A stretch of DNA of 64,000 nt from assembly GCF_024582715.1 (NCBI RefSeq), contig NZ_CP102083.1, positions 372,001 through 436,000 on the forward strand, written 5' to 3'. The position numbers and the translations under genes are program-made. The notes beneath the pieces are model-generated. The model ran no database searches, was not told where the DNA came from, and saw nothing but the letters and a program-made list of their open reading frames with translations. This document shows positions 41,701 through 54,100 of this stretch, piece by piece. Source of the DNA: Mycoplasma sp. 2045. Its GTDB lineage: Bacteria > Bacillota_I > Bacilli_A > Mycoplasmatales > Metamycoplasmataceae. Position 1 is the first letter of the stretch. The number at the start of each line of letters is the position of its first letter.

Positions 41701-44700
41701 TAGCATCATCATATGCTTCTCTTAAATCTTCTTCTGAACCTGTGTAATTAATATCGTTTTTAATCTGAGTTTCGTTGTTTAAGTATTGACCAAGTGTAGC
41801 CATTGTACCATTAACCAAAGCATTATTTGCGTCAACAGAATTTACATCAGCAACTCTATCTTTTTCATTGATTTTAGCAATTGCTTCTGCTTTTTGTTGA
41901 GCGGTTAAGTTAGTGTAAACTGGGTTTTTGCCTTCGATTTTAGCAATAGCATTTTCTTTAGCTTGAGCAACTTTTTCATCACCATTTAAGCCATTAATTG
42001 CGCTATTAAATTCAGCAATTTTAGCATCAATTTGTTCAGCACTTAAGTTTGTGCCGTTGGCTCCTAAATCTTCAGCTCTAATTGCAATTTGATTATTGTA
42101 TCTTGTTTGACGATCTTCATCTGCTTCAACATAATCTGTTGATTGTTTGTTAACTTCAGCTATATCTTTGTAAGCTTTCATTTTGTCATCAATTGCTTTA
42201 GCTTTTTTAACAATATTATTAGCTTCACTTGCTAGGTTATTTTTAACTTCTTGAGTTAAGGCTAATTTTTGAGATGGATTCAAGTTAGTTAAATTATCAA
42301 TTGTTTCAATAGCTTGGATTTTAGCTGTTTCATCGGCTTTGGCTTGATCCAAAAGATTTTTAACATTAATTGCAAAATCTTTTTTTGTCTTATCTAATGT
42401 GGTAACATCAATTTTAGCAATATATGTATCTTGTTCAGCTTTATTTAAATTGTCTAATTTGTCTAATTCATCTTTGGCATTAGTTTGTGCATATTTAAGT
42501 GCCTTGCCATAAATTGCTTCTGTTTCTTCTTGTGTTGGAACTTTAGGTAATTTTTCAATTTCGGCTATTGATAAGCCTTTTTGGTTTTCGTTTAGACTTG
42601 GGAAATGATTGCTAATGTCATTTCTTAATACTTCTCTATTGCCATCAAGTGCTTCATCGGCGACTTTTAAGGTTTCTTTACTTTGGTTTGCTTCATCAGC
42701 TAAATCATTTAATGAATCAGCAGTTGCATTGCTTAAATCTTTAGCTTTTAATTCAGCTAATTTAGCTTTAGCATTTTTTAAGGCTTGATCAACAGCTTCT
42801 TTTCTGTCTTGCGCATCGTTGGTATAAATGCTTGTTGCAACTTTAGCTTCTGTAGAAGTAATTTGTTTTTCTAAGTCACCAAGAGCTAAGTCTAATTTTT
42901 GAGCTTTTTCTAAGATTTTTTGTGCAGCTTCTTCATCAGTAGCATTATTTAATAAGTCTTTAATGTTATCTTTTTGATCTTCTGATAAATTATCAAGTTT
43001 ATCAACTGCTTTAGCTTTTTTGTTTTTGTTTTCTTCGCCATCAAGTGCGTTGTAAGCTTTTTCTAATTCTTTTAATGCTTGATCAATTGTTGCTTTATCT
43101 GTGTTTTGGCTTAATAATTCTTTAATTTTTGCTAATTCAGCATCGTAATTAGCTTTAACATCATGAGAAGCAAATTGATAGTTATCTAAAGTTTTGTCTG
43201 CTGAATAAGCATCATCATTTAATTCTAAATTAGCATTTTCTATTAATGATTTTAGTTCGTTTAAAATGGTTACTTTAGCATTTGTCATTGCTTGATCTAA
43301 ATTATTAGCTTTTTCTTTAATGGCTTCAATTTGATCAACATTTGAATTGGTAATTTCTGTAACTAATGCATCTTTTTGAGCTTGATTTAAATCATTTAAT
43401 TGTTTAATATGTTTAATTGCTTGTTCTTTAGCATTATTGTCTGCCTGAGCAGCTTGAATAATAGTTAATAAATTAGCATCTGGTGAAGCAATTGTTGCTT
43501 TTTGAGCATTATCCAGTTGTTGTTTGTATTTAGTTTGTTCATCATTGCTTAAGTTTGCTAAAGCAGCTACAATTTCATTAGCTTTTGCTTTAGCTCCGGC
43601 AAAAGCAGAGCTGAGTATTTCATCAACTTTGCTTTGGTCTGGATTATTTTGATCCAAAGTTTCAATTTGTGTTAAGAATCTTTGTTTATCAATTAATAAA
43701 CTATTGTCATAGTTATTAATTTCATCTCTTAAAATTTGTCTTTTGCCATCTAATTTTTCAATTTCATCATTTAATTTTTTTGTTTCATTAACAACGTTTG
43801 TGTTAATTTGCGTTAATTTATCTAAACTATCTATGTTGGCAAAATTGTCTTGTTTAAAGTTATTTAAGGTTTTTTCTGCTGCGCTAATTGCCTTATCAAA
43901 CGCAGTGTGTTTAGCTTTTGTATCATTCGTATAAATATCTTTAGCTTGTTTAGCTTTAGCTTCTGCTATTTTGTCAATTAAAGCTTGTAGATTGGCATTT
44001 AATTTTTCTGCTTCTTGGTAAATTTTATCAGCTTGCTTAGCTGAAGAAGCGTTGTTAATTAATTCTTTAATTTTAGCTTTTTGATTAGCACTTAAATTAC
44101 CTAATTGATCTATTTTATTGTTTAATTCACTAACTTTGTTATTACCATTTAAAGCATTGTAAGTGGCATGAAGATCACTCAATGTTTTTTCAACTTTTTG
44201 AAGATCTCCGTTTGTGCCTGTTTTTTTATTTAATAATGCTTGCGCAACTGACAAAGCAGTATCATAAGCTTGTTTTAAGTCATCGCTTGCTAATTTATAT
44301 ATAACATTAGTTTTTTCATCACTATTTTGATTGTCATTTAATGAACCATTATTAGTTAAAACTTTTAATTGATCAACAACAGTTGTGCTCAAAGCGCCCA
44401 TTTTGTCATTTAAAACACTAGCATTATTAAACATTTGCTCGGAAGTTTGTTTGTCAGTAGCATTTCTAATTTGATCAGCTATTCTGTAAGCTTGATTGTC
44501 ATTTAAATTAAGATACGTTGTAGCAACCTTATTAGCAATTTCATATTTTTCAACTTTAATTGTTAATTGATTTAATTTTTGAACTGTTTGCTCTTGTGCG
44601 TTTGCTTCATTTGAGAATGATGCTTGTTCTTGCTTGGTCAATAATTGACTATTGTTGATTTTTGCTAAAACTTCACGTCTTTTCTTTTCTAAAGTAGTTA

Positions 44701-47700
44701 AAAAGCCGTTTAAAACAATTGAATTTGTATCGCTTGAAACTTGGTCATTTAAGTTGGCAATACTTGATTGAAGTGCATAATCAACTGTAATTGTGCCGTT
44801 TTCGTCATTTTTAGTAATATTGTTTATTTTTACTAATGCATTTTGATTGTTTAAAGCACCAAAAACAATTTCATTATCTTGAATTTCAGAAGGTAACCTG
44901 TTTGCTTGATTGCTAATTGAATTGTTTGAAACTGTTAATGTGTTCTTTTTAATATTAGCAACCAATTCATTTAATCTTTCAACTTCTGTTTTAAAGTTGT
45001 TTACTGTTGCTTGTCTTTGTTCAGTTTCAATATCATTAATTCTTTTTGACTTAATTACATAATCAAAAGTTAATGTTCCAGTCTTATCATCAACAACAAA
45101 TGAATTGTCTTTAAGAACAATTTCATCGGTTTTATCATTAATTCCATTTACATCAATATATTGAGCAAAGTTTTCTTTAGTAATTTCACGAGCCAATACC
45201 GATTTAGCTGTTTTAAGGGCAAATGTAGCATTTAAAGCATCGATTCTTTGTTTTTCTTGAACTCTATCAGCAGCAAAACCAGTAATTCAATTAGATGTTG
45301 TTTCATCACTTTGAATAGTTGTGTTATATAAGTTTTTAGTTGATTTTACAACAAAATTTAATTTTGCTCTACCGCTATCATCTAATTGCTCTTTTTGAGC
45401 TATTGCTTTAATTTCCACAATTGCGTCTGTTAAAGTATCAATTGGATAGAATTTGACTAATTGAGCATCTCTAACCAAGGTATTTGATTTTGTTTGATTA
45501 TTAGCTTGATCATAACCAAATTTATTTTCATCAGAAGCTAATGCTTTAGTCATTCCATTAATTCTATTTTGTTCTTTAGCTAAGTTTAATGTTTTAGTGA
45601 AATCACTATCATTTTTATAAACTACATTTAATTTATTTGTATCTAAATTTGTATCAATTAATTTGTCGATTTCGCCTTTAAAAGTTTGTTTTTGAGCATC
45701 TGATAAGTTTTGTAAGGATTTAATTTGCGCTTTAACAGCACTAGCAGATTCTTTATAAACTGCATTAGAAATTTGCAATAAGTAACCATTAATTTCGTTT
45801 TGATCAGGTTTAGTTAAAACAAATTCTTGGTTGGCATTTGTTGCAAAATTATGACGATTGCCATATTCTGTCTCAGCAACATTTATTTTGCTAATTTTTC
45901 CAAATCAATTTGTTAAAGCGCTTGATTCGTTAGCAATGTCGTAGTATTTCTTAGCATCGATATAAACATACTTTTTAAATTCTTCAGCTAATTTACCACC
46001 ATTGCCAAAAATATTGTCTAATGAAGTAACTAAGTTGTTAAAACCTGTTAAGTAATTTTGTTTTAAGTTGGCACTTAATAAATTAGTTTCTGAAGCAAAA
46101 ACATTATTTGCTTTATTATTTTCATTGTCTGATCCAATTAATTGATTCATTAATTTTGTTCAAGCTGGTTCATTAACATTACTAAATTGTTCTCTAGCGT
46201 TTTGGCCATCTCAAACATAAGAAGTGTTAGCTTGATTTTTGTCAATTAATGTACTGCCACCTGTAAATAAATCACTTGTTTTGATTGTGTCTAATTCTTG
46301 ATTAAATGTTTTGGTTTTAGTGTAAATGTCATTAGCTAAACTAACAGCTTTTTCTAGTTTTTGAATATCGCCTAAATAGTCATATTTTCAGTTTGCTTTT
46401 CAAGCGTTTGCTAGTGTTGTGCTTGATTGACCTTGATCATTTTTAACTTGAATATTTACAAAATCATTTAAAGCTTTATTTTTAATTTTTTCAATAAAGG
46501 TTTTAATTTGTTGTTTGTTGTATTCAGAATCGGCGATTACTGCGTAATTGTTAATTTTATCTTCTAATGCTTTTAAGTTTTTTAAACCATTTGGAGTGCC
46601 AAAGTTCGCTCCTTTTCAAATTGCTAGGGTTGATTGAAGATTGTTATAGCTAACAGTTGTTGGAGCATTTGATCTATCAAATAATTTTTCGCTTTGATTA
46701 AATTCATTACTCTTGTAAGCAGCATATTGTCAATAAGAAAATTTGCGAGAATCAATATTATTTTTGTAAGCAGGAGTTGAAAATAAATAATCCAACTTTT
46801 TAGTTCCATCATAGTCATCAACTGTTACTTTTTCATCGCTTGAAGCATAATTAACTGTTTCAAAGAACTTTTCTTCAATTTGTTTTTGCAAGTCATCATA
46901 TGCCTTAACATAAGCAATTCATTCATTAAGATTTCTCTTGCCTGTTCCACCTGGTAAGTTGTAATCTTGATCTATTTGCTTTTCTAAATCTGCCATTAAT
47001 TGTGCTTTTTGAAGATTCGTTAGTCATTTAGATTCTTTGATTGTTGCAATAACAGTACCATAATCAGTTAATGATCAAACAATGTTTGAATTTATGTTGG
47101 CTTCGCTTGAAAAGTTATTACGGTCGCTTAATGTGAATCTACCATTATTATTAGCAAATTTTCAATATTTTTTGCTTTTTTCATCTTGTTTAATAACTAA
47201 TTCAATGTTAGATGCTTGTCAAGTAGAAGGTGTGGTTGATGCAGAATCAACGTTATCAATATCAATAGATTCTTGAATAACTGCTTTATTAGTAAAAGGT
47301 TTACTAAAATCAGAATAGTTGCTAATATTGTTTCTATTAATTTTTACAACTGAATTACTGTCATTTAAATTTTTAGAACTATTTAGTTGTGTATTAACTA
47401 AATAAAATTCTGCTTGTGGGGCGTTTAAATCTAAAGTATTAAATGATTTTTTAACTCTATCATCATATTCTTCTTTAATAATCAAATTGGTGTTTCTTCA
47501 AAAACTAGGTTTTTGCATAGAAAATTTTTGCAATAAGCTTTGATTATCATAACGATAGGCTTGAGTTGTTCCAAAAAACGATCTTGTTGTAGAGTTGAAA
47601 TCGTTTGTAGTCGTACCATCCGAATTTATGTTAAATCTAACATCAAATTCTAATACCACTTCTTGTGGTCTAGCTTGTGTACCGCGACCTGAAGCAAAGT

Positions 47701-48640
47701 AAAAATAACCACCAAGACTATTACGAATTGTGATTCAACCATCTGATTTAGCAAAACTTGCAGCATCATTATATAAACCATTGTCAGGTTTATATAGTGC
47801 ATATTTGTTTAAAAACGCTGCTCCATTAAAGCTAAAAATATCATGAACAATATCAGTTGTTCCCCAATCACTATTATCAGATCAACTTGTGTTTTTTGCT
47901 CCTGTTAAAGGATTTTCTGTGTAAAAAGCATTGTATCTACTTGAAAATTGTTTTGAAACGCTTTCTTCGCTTGTGCCGTCTGTAGTGGTAGTGTTTGAAA
48001 TAACTGTAGGAGAAACAGTGGTACGACTAGTATAACTAAATGAGAAAGGGTCAATTGTTACGGTTTCGTGTCTTTCTAATTTAGGGCTTGTTTTATATTT
48101 TGATTTTCTCGCGTCATAAATTTTTACATCAATGTTGCTTGCCAAAACAATATCTTTAGAAAATCAAAAACCACCAGAAAAATAATTCTCGGGAATAAGC
48201 ATTGAATCTTGGTCTTGATAAGCTCTCATCGACAAGTATCTAAGTCTAATTTTCTTAACGAAATTAGGATTTAAAGCGTTTGCGGAATCATCACTTGGAT
48301 TTCAAATTGTTTTTTGTCCAGCGCTATTTTGTAATTCAACCCATCGACCATTTTCATAAATTTCCATAATTGTTTCAGGTTTTAAAGGGTCATCATTCTT
48401 TGGAAATCATGTTCGATCCACTTTTCCTCAAACTTCTTTGTTCCATGAACCTGTTTCATATTTTTCTACTGCTGTATTAGCGTTTCTTGTGGTTGTTGAA
48501 AAAATATTTATTTGGTCATAGTCACCTGTTTCGGCTTCTTTGTTATCAACTCTTATCAATGCTGATGGTAAAAATAGCAACAAAGGACTTGTTATTACTC
48601 CAATTGTTAAAAATTTCTTTATTAATTTTTTATTTGCCAT
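38798..48640 (-). CDS. Giant modular surface protein B (3280 aa)
   Basis: The frame is continuous with TGA as Trp. Residues 1-30 are a signal segment (KKFLTIGVITSPLLLFLPSAL, no Cys). Residues ~31-1145 form a large N-terminal part with a motif shared with protein C (YFSGGFWFSKDIVLASN) and a Tyr/Gly-rich beta-like region (GGYFYFASGRG). Residues ~1147-1317 hold a few Lipoprotein_17-like modules. Residues ~1317-2640 are FIVAR/GA-like repeats (GDEKVAQAKENAIAKIEG, NLTAQQKAEAIAKI). Residues ~2667-3187 are eleven shorter helical repeats of ~46 residues. It ends ASPILIWPYIVAVSAV, a membrane helix and GRKK. The sequence predicts a very long, mostly helical rod displayed on the surface. The ATG follows AGAGAGAAGAAT, a weak ribosome site. 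Function is inferred as adhesion or host-protein binding. Confidence 0.8.
39080..40640 (-). repeat. Eleven tandem ~46-residue helical repeats in protein B
   Basis: Units are marked by a short helix then NPNLT-DQK-like turns: NNANLTAEQK, DDSQLNAEDK, SNPNLTDDQK, TNEHISDEDK, QNPNLDENTK, ANDELTKENK, QSDLPQAQK, NDQTLSDNDK, QNPNLTQEQK, DNKISDETR and ASDVLNDTTK. They resemble GA (albumin-binding-type) three-helix modules. Confidence 0.65.
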
Positions 48641-48839
48641 ATTCTTCTCTCTTCTTAAATTAAAAATTTATAATTAAATTTACAATTCTAAATTAAATTT
48701 AATAATTACCGTTATATATACATTAAATATTTAAGTTTAATTATAAAAATTTTTAATTATTTTACATTATATATGTAAAAAAAAAAAACTAGGACAAGAA
48801 AAGTAGACAGAAAATAAAAACTGTCTACTTTTCTTTTCC
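48506..48839. repeat. Left direct repeat flanking the IS1634-type element
   Basis: Nearly identical to 50675-51012. It holds codons 1-45 of gene B, the promoter and the IS-end dyad. Visible differences are one substitution in codon 16 (Ile/Thr) and A12 versus A16 in the homopolymer. One or two C at the right edge could belong to either the repeat or the element. Confidence 0.85.
48766..48797 (-). promoter_or_regulatory. Gene B promoter: -35 from an IS end, T12 spacer tract, -10
   Basis: Minus strand: TTGTCC (48797-48792, part of an IS3-end sequence), TAG, T12, ACATA, then TATAAT (48771-48766). The -35/-10 spacing is 20 nt; it is 24 nt in the duplicate copy at 50935-50970, which has T16. Tract length thus sets the spacing. 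Confidence 0.6.
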
Positions 48840-50674
48840 CGAGTTTCCAAGTTTGAAGGTCTAAAAACGAATATGCCTATAAATAAGACATATTCGTTTT
48901 TTATGTTTCAAAATTACACACATAAAATTAACCAATGCATGCTATAAAATCTCTATAAATTTTGATATTTTCCTGATGATGTGGATCTAAATCATTAATT
49001 ATTTCTTGAATGATTTGACCATTCACTTCTTTTCTAGTGATTGTCATCATTCTTAATGAATCAACTAATAAATCAATTGATATTCTTTGAATTTCGCCGT
49101 TGTTTTCGTAATATTTTTTCAACTTGTAAAGACAGTATTTAATAGTAACTAATGCTAAAAAACATAATAAAACATGAGCTAAAATATGATTTTCTTTATG
49201 AACATATACCGGTCTAATTTGTAAGGCAGATTTTAACATTCTAAAATTGTCTTCAACTTTTCACTGTTGCTTGTAAATCTCGTTTGCTTTTTCAGCTGTT
49301 AAGTCCATAATGTTGGTTTCAATCATATAAAAACCATCTTGATCAGCTATTTTTCTGATCTTTTCATAATTTAATTTGGCTGTTGTTTTTCCTTCAACAT
49401 CCATATATTTTTCTTATATTCAGGAACAAGATCACTTAAGCAAATTTCACGATTTGTTGATTTTTGTCTATTTTTGTTAAGAAATTTAACCTTTTAAGTT
49501 TATCAAGTGTTTGTTTCGCAGGGCTAAAGTAAACAATTTGCTTTCTCATTTGTCCATTAAATCTCTTCTTATTTCAAATCGAATCAACGTATCTTTCTTT
49601 TGAAAAGATTTGATTGTCAAACATATAGTCTTTGTCTTTCACAATAAATCTTCTGCTTTCTTCATTTAATGTGTCAATTCTTTTTGGAAAATATATCTAA
49701 AACCTTTTTGTTCTAAAAAACGTAAGTTAGCATTGTTATTTATACTTCTATCAGCAACAATTACTGGATTCGAAATACCATAAAGTTTTTTCATTTCTAC
49801 AAGAAAATCAATCATTGTTTTGCAATCTGCTGTGTTTCCTGGGAAAACTTTATAGTGAAGGGGAATACCATTACTATCAACTGCCATAGCAATTACAATT
49901 TGGTCTTCATCATGCTTGCCATCTTTTGAAAATCCTCTTTGTCTAACTCCTCCCTTGTAAAACTTTCAAAATAAACAGTTGTGTTGTCAAAGTGCATAAT
50001 ATTGTTTTTTCTATTGGTTAATTCATTCATTTTGTTAAATAAATTTTTCAAAATTGCGTTTTTATTCTCCAAAACAGTGTCAAGATAGTTGTAAATTGAA
50101 GATTTTTGTACATCAACTTTGTTGATGAAGTCATTCTTGTTTTTAAACTGTGAAGAATAACTTCTTGGCAAAATGATGCGAGTCCCAATAACAAATTCAA
50201 GAACTTCTTCCAATGATTTATGTCTGTTTTCCGTTAAAACGCTAAATAAATCCAGTTCCTTAATCACTTTGTAAATCAAATCAATACCAATATTTTGAAC
50301 ACTTGTTTTTACAGAAGTTGGAGCTAATAGTTCAAAAAATGTGCTTTAGCATCTTTTTTGTCTAGATTAACATCAATTTTAGCTGCAATCGGTCTTATAT
50401 CCTCAATTTTTGATAAATTGTATTTTTCTTTAAGTCTTCTCAATAACCTAAACCTACTTGGCTTCCGTAACCTTTTTTAAAACCTTTTGAAATTGCTAAG
50501 ACTAAATAGTATTTTCCGTTTTGTTTTTTCTGCATAAGTTGTATTTCATACTCTTTATTATACCATTTTATGTGTGTAATGTAAGTAAAAAATAAAATTT
50601 CTTTTGCTTCATATATCTATAGATATATGGATTAAAAAACGACCCTTAAAAAAGGTCAAACTTGGAAACTCAGG
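48838..50674 (-). mobile_element. IS1634-family (IS4 superfamily) insertion sequence, transposase decayed
   Basis: About 1837 bp, bounded by GAGTTTCCAAGTTTGA (48841-48856) and its inverse TCAAACTTGGAAACTC (50656-50671). It is flanked by ~334-bp direct repeats. IS1634 of M. mycoides is known for unusually long, variable target duplications, which fits. Confidence 0.82.
48928..50535 (-). pseudogene. IS1634-type transposase, frameshifted
   Basis: Pieces in different frames together spell a transposase of IS1634 type: MQKKQNGKYYLVLAISKGFK, ELLAPTSVKTSVQNIG, RQRGFSKDGKHDEDQIVIAM, HYKVFPGNTADCKTMIDFL, IVADRSINNNANLRFLEQKG, WKVEDNFRMLKSALQIRPVY and HILAHVLLCFLALVTI. At least four single-base losses, each in a short A or T run (for example near 49958 and 49685), break the frame. 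The gene is inactive as read, unless the frameshifts are sequencing errors. Confidence 0.8.
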
Positions 50675-50809
50675 ATTTATTTGGTCATAGTCACCTGTTT
50701 CGGCTTCTTTGTTATCAACTCTTATCAATGCTGATGGTAAAAATAGCAACAAAGGACTTGTTGTTACTCCAATTGTTAAAAATTTCTTTATTAATTTTTT
50801 ATTTGCCAT
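50609..50809 (-). pseudogene. Truncated copy of gene B 5' end
   Basis: The first 45 codons of protein B (MANKKLIKKFLTIGVTTSP...) are duplicated with the full upstream region, then fuse to IS sequence (EFPSLTFFKGRF) and stop. It is a by-product of the long target duplication. Its promoter points into the transposase gene. Confidence 0.8.
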
Positions 50810-51012
50810 ATTCTTCTCTCTTCTTAAATTAAAAATTTATAATTAAATTTACAATTCTAAATTAAATTTAATAATTACCGTTATATATACATTAAATATT
50901 TAAGTTTAATTATAAAAATTTTTAATTATTTTACATTATATATGTAAAAAAAAAAAAAAAACTAGGACAAGAAAAGTAGACAGAAAATAAAAACTGTCTA
51001 CTTTTCTTTTCC
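50675..51012. repeat. Right direct repeat flanking the IS1634-type element
   Basis: Partner of 48506-48839. It includes the truncated 5' end of gene B, its promoter with a T16 tract (16 A on the + strand, 50946-50961) and the IS-end palindrome. Confidence 0.85.
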
Positions 51013-51016
51013 TACT
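50961..51016. repeat. Palindrome of two facing IS3-type ends
   Basis: ACTAGGACAAGAAAAGTAGACAG (50961-50983), 10-nt AT spacer, then its near-perfect inverse ending TCCTACT (50994-51016). Each arm matches the right end of the intact IS at 28919-28942. It lies between gene C and the IS1634-type element. Confidence 0.65.
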
Positions 51017-51035
51017 TTGATTGCACAAAATGTAC

Positions 51036-51069
51036 AAAAAAATCAGCACCAAGCAAATTTGGTACTGAT
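51036..51069 (-). terminator. Terminator of giant gene C
   Basis: Minus-strand stem ATCAGTACC / GGTGCTGAT and T7. Confidence 0.85.
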
Positions 51070-51106
51070 TAATTGACTAATTTTCTTGTTAATTATTACT
51101 TAACAA

Positions 51107-54100
51107 TTATTTTTTCTTACCAAAGATAAAGATAGCCATTCCTAATAATCAAGTTGCTGCCGAAGCAGCTACAAAGTATGGTCAGATTAAGATTGGTGAG
51201 TTGTCTTTTAATGATTTAGTAATAGCTGTTGTAAGCACATTTAATCCATCAATATCTCCGGCCTTAGAAATTAATTGTTTAATATTTTTAAGGTCTGTTG
51301 AGTTAAGTTTTTTCTTAGCTTTTGTAGATGTTTCAAAGTAATTGTGTTTAATTACAGCGTTTGCTAAAGTATCGATATTACAAAGGTCTGAAGCGTCAGC
51401 TAACTCTTCAAAGTTATTTCTTGATTTGTTTGTTGTGATTGAATCAACTAAATCAAGTAAGTTTTGAGCTTTAGCAATAGCAGCTTCTCCATTTGTATCT
51501 GAGAATGCTTTTGAATTAAATTCATTAATTGCTTTAACAACATTTTCTCTATGTTTGTTTGAAGCATCTGTTCCATATGTACTTTGTAAGTATTGGTTCG
51601 TTAAATCATTTAATTCATCTACTTTTTTATCGTAGTTAGCTTTGTTTAAAGCTTTAGCATCTTCAATAGCTTTTGCTAATGATTCAGCATCTGTAGCATT
51701 CTTAATAGCTTCAGAAGCTTTGAATTTTTCTGAATCTGATAAGTATGAAAGTTTATCAAGATCTTTAAGAGCTTCTTCTTTGGCAGCATCTAAGTTTTCA
51801 CTTCCATCAAGAGCAGCAGTTGCGTTGTTTAAATTATTTGTTAAATCAACGATGTTATCTACTGGCTCATTAAAGTTAGTAATATTTTTAATTGCTTCTA
51901 CATCAGCTTTGGCTGCATCAAAGTTAGCTTTTGGTTCATCTGAAGCTTTTGTGTAAGCAATTGTTTTTTGTGCTTTAGAAGCTTTATCTAGAGCTTGTTT
52001 AGCATTATTCATTAAAGTAGCATTGTTTACAATGTTATTTACATCTGTAACAGCTTCTTTAGCATTAATATCAGCTTTAGCAGCATCTTTTTGTGCTTCT
52101 GATAAGTAACTTAACTTATCAATAGCAGCAATAGCATCTGCTTTAGCTTTTGCTAAGTTCGAATCTCCGTTTAATGCTTTGTGAGCATCTTTAAGAGTTT
52201 GCACTTTATCTTGTAAGTTTTCTACAGCGTTTTCAAAGTCTTCTTTGCTTTCTAATGAATTTAAATTGTCTAATGCTGTAGTTAATGCATTTTGTTTGTC
52301 TGCATCAGCTTCTTTGAATTGAACTTTTTCTTTAACTGGGGCAATGTCTTTAATTGTTCCTAGAGCATCATCAACTGCTGTTGTATTTGAAACAATGTTA
52401 TTTACATTGTCAATTGTGTTTTGTTCTTCAACTTTAGCTTTAGCAGCATCTTTTTGTGTTTCTGAGATGTTTTGTAATGCATCAATAGTTTTCTTAGCTT
52501 CTTTTTTATACTTGTCTAATTCAGTTAAGAAACCACTTAAAGTAATAGTTTTAGATTCTTCTGATTCAATATCAGTTAAGTTTTCTTTAACTGAAGCAAT
52601 TTTATATTTAAATGTAATTGAGCCATTGGTATCATCAGCGCTTAATTCAACAATTTTTAAATTAACTTGATTAATCGCTTCATTATCTAAGTTCATATCA
52701 AAATATGTGCTTAAATTCTTTAATACTTCATCTTTATTAGCTAATAATTCTGAAGGTAAAATTTCAGCTTGATTATCTAATTTATATTCAACATGAGATT
52801 GAATTGTATCATCTGCTAATAAATTATTAATTCTTTCTTTTTCAGTTAAAAATCCGTTGATAGTGAATTTTTTATCATCAACATGAATGTCATTTAAACC
52901 GTCTCTTGTTGAATAAATGCTATAAGTACCGCTTAAAGTACCGTTTCTATCATCACGAGTTTTATTACTAATTGTAATATTTGTCGTTTTAGCGTCATTT
53001 TGACTTAAATTACCGATAGTAATTGTAGTATCTGAAGCTTGTTTTTGATTTTTATCACTAATACTATTATTAAAATCAAAAACTAGATCTTCTAATCTTT
53101 GTAATTCAGTTTTAAAACCGCTTAATTTATTAGTATTAGCACTTCTTGTTTCATTAACAACAATTTCTGCGCCTTCTAAACCTGGTTTAGTTGATTGCAA
53201 GGTATAAGTTACTTTGATATATCCTTCACGATCATCACGTTCAGTAATAGTTAATGAATTTTCTTTAACTTTAATTTGATTTTGTTCTAAAGTTTCATTG
53301 TTGTTTAATTTAACAGTTACTTTTGAATCAATTACATCATTTTTATTATAAAGTGGTAAGTATTGATCACGATTTGTAAAATCAAGCACAATTTTTGGTA
53401 AGAAGTCTTCAATTCTTCTTTTCTCTTCTTCAGTATTTGTTAAGAAGCCAGCAAAATTAACAGGAGTTGATTCTTTTGAAATTACTTTTTGTTCATCGAA
53501 TGTATCTTTTCAATTGCTTACTAATTTTTTCAAATTATTTTGATCAGTATTTACTTGTCTATTTGAAATTAATTTGTATTTAACTCCAATTTGACCTGTA
53601 TTATCATTAGAATCTGTTAGAAGTAAATCTGAGATCTGATAGCTTGTATCGTTGGCATTTTCTTTAATTGAAACACTAAAATTATCTTTATTTAATGTTG
53701 AAGCTTTTTGAGTTTCTTTATTAACAGTGTTATTTAATGAAATATTATATGGATTAGTGTCAACTAATTTATTTAATCTAGTAGATTCTGTTTCAAATCC
53801 ACTAATAATAATTTCTTTAGTATCAGAAACTACAGAAGTAAAGTCTTCTTTAGTTGATCTAATTTGGAAACTTAAACGAATTTCACCAGTTAAATCATTG
53901 TAACCAACAATTTTTTGATTAATAAATTCATAATTATCTTTATTTAATGTATCTCAAGTTCAATTAGTGGTTGCATTTGTTAAACTTGAAGCTTGTTCAT
54001 TTTCTTTATTTTGATAATCAATACGATAAAGAACACCGTTTTGAGCTTTGTCACTAAAATCAAGAGAATTTAATCTTTCTTTTTCAATTTGCTCTAAAGT

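Noticed and set aside
46624-46821. 65-codon minus-strand frame inside gene B
   Set aside because: It is out of frame with gene B, whose frame is continuous here; a shadow frame.
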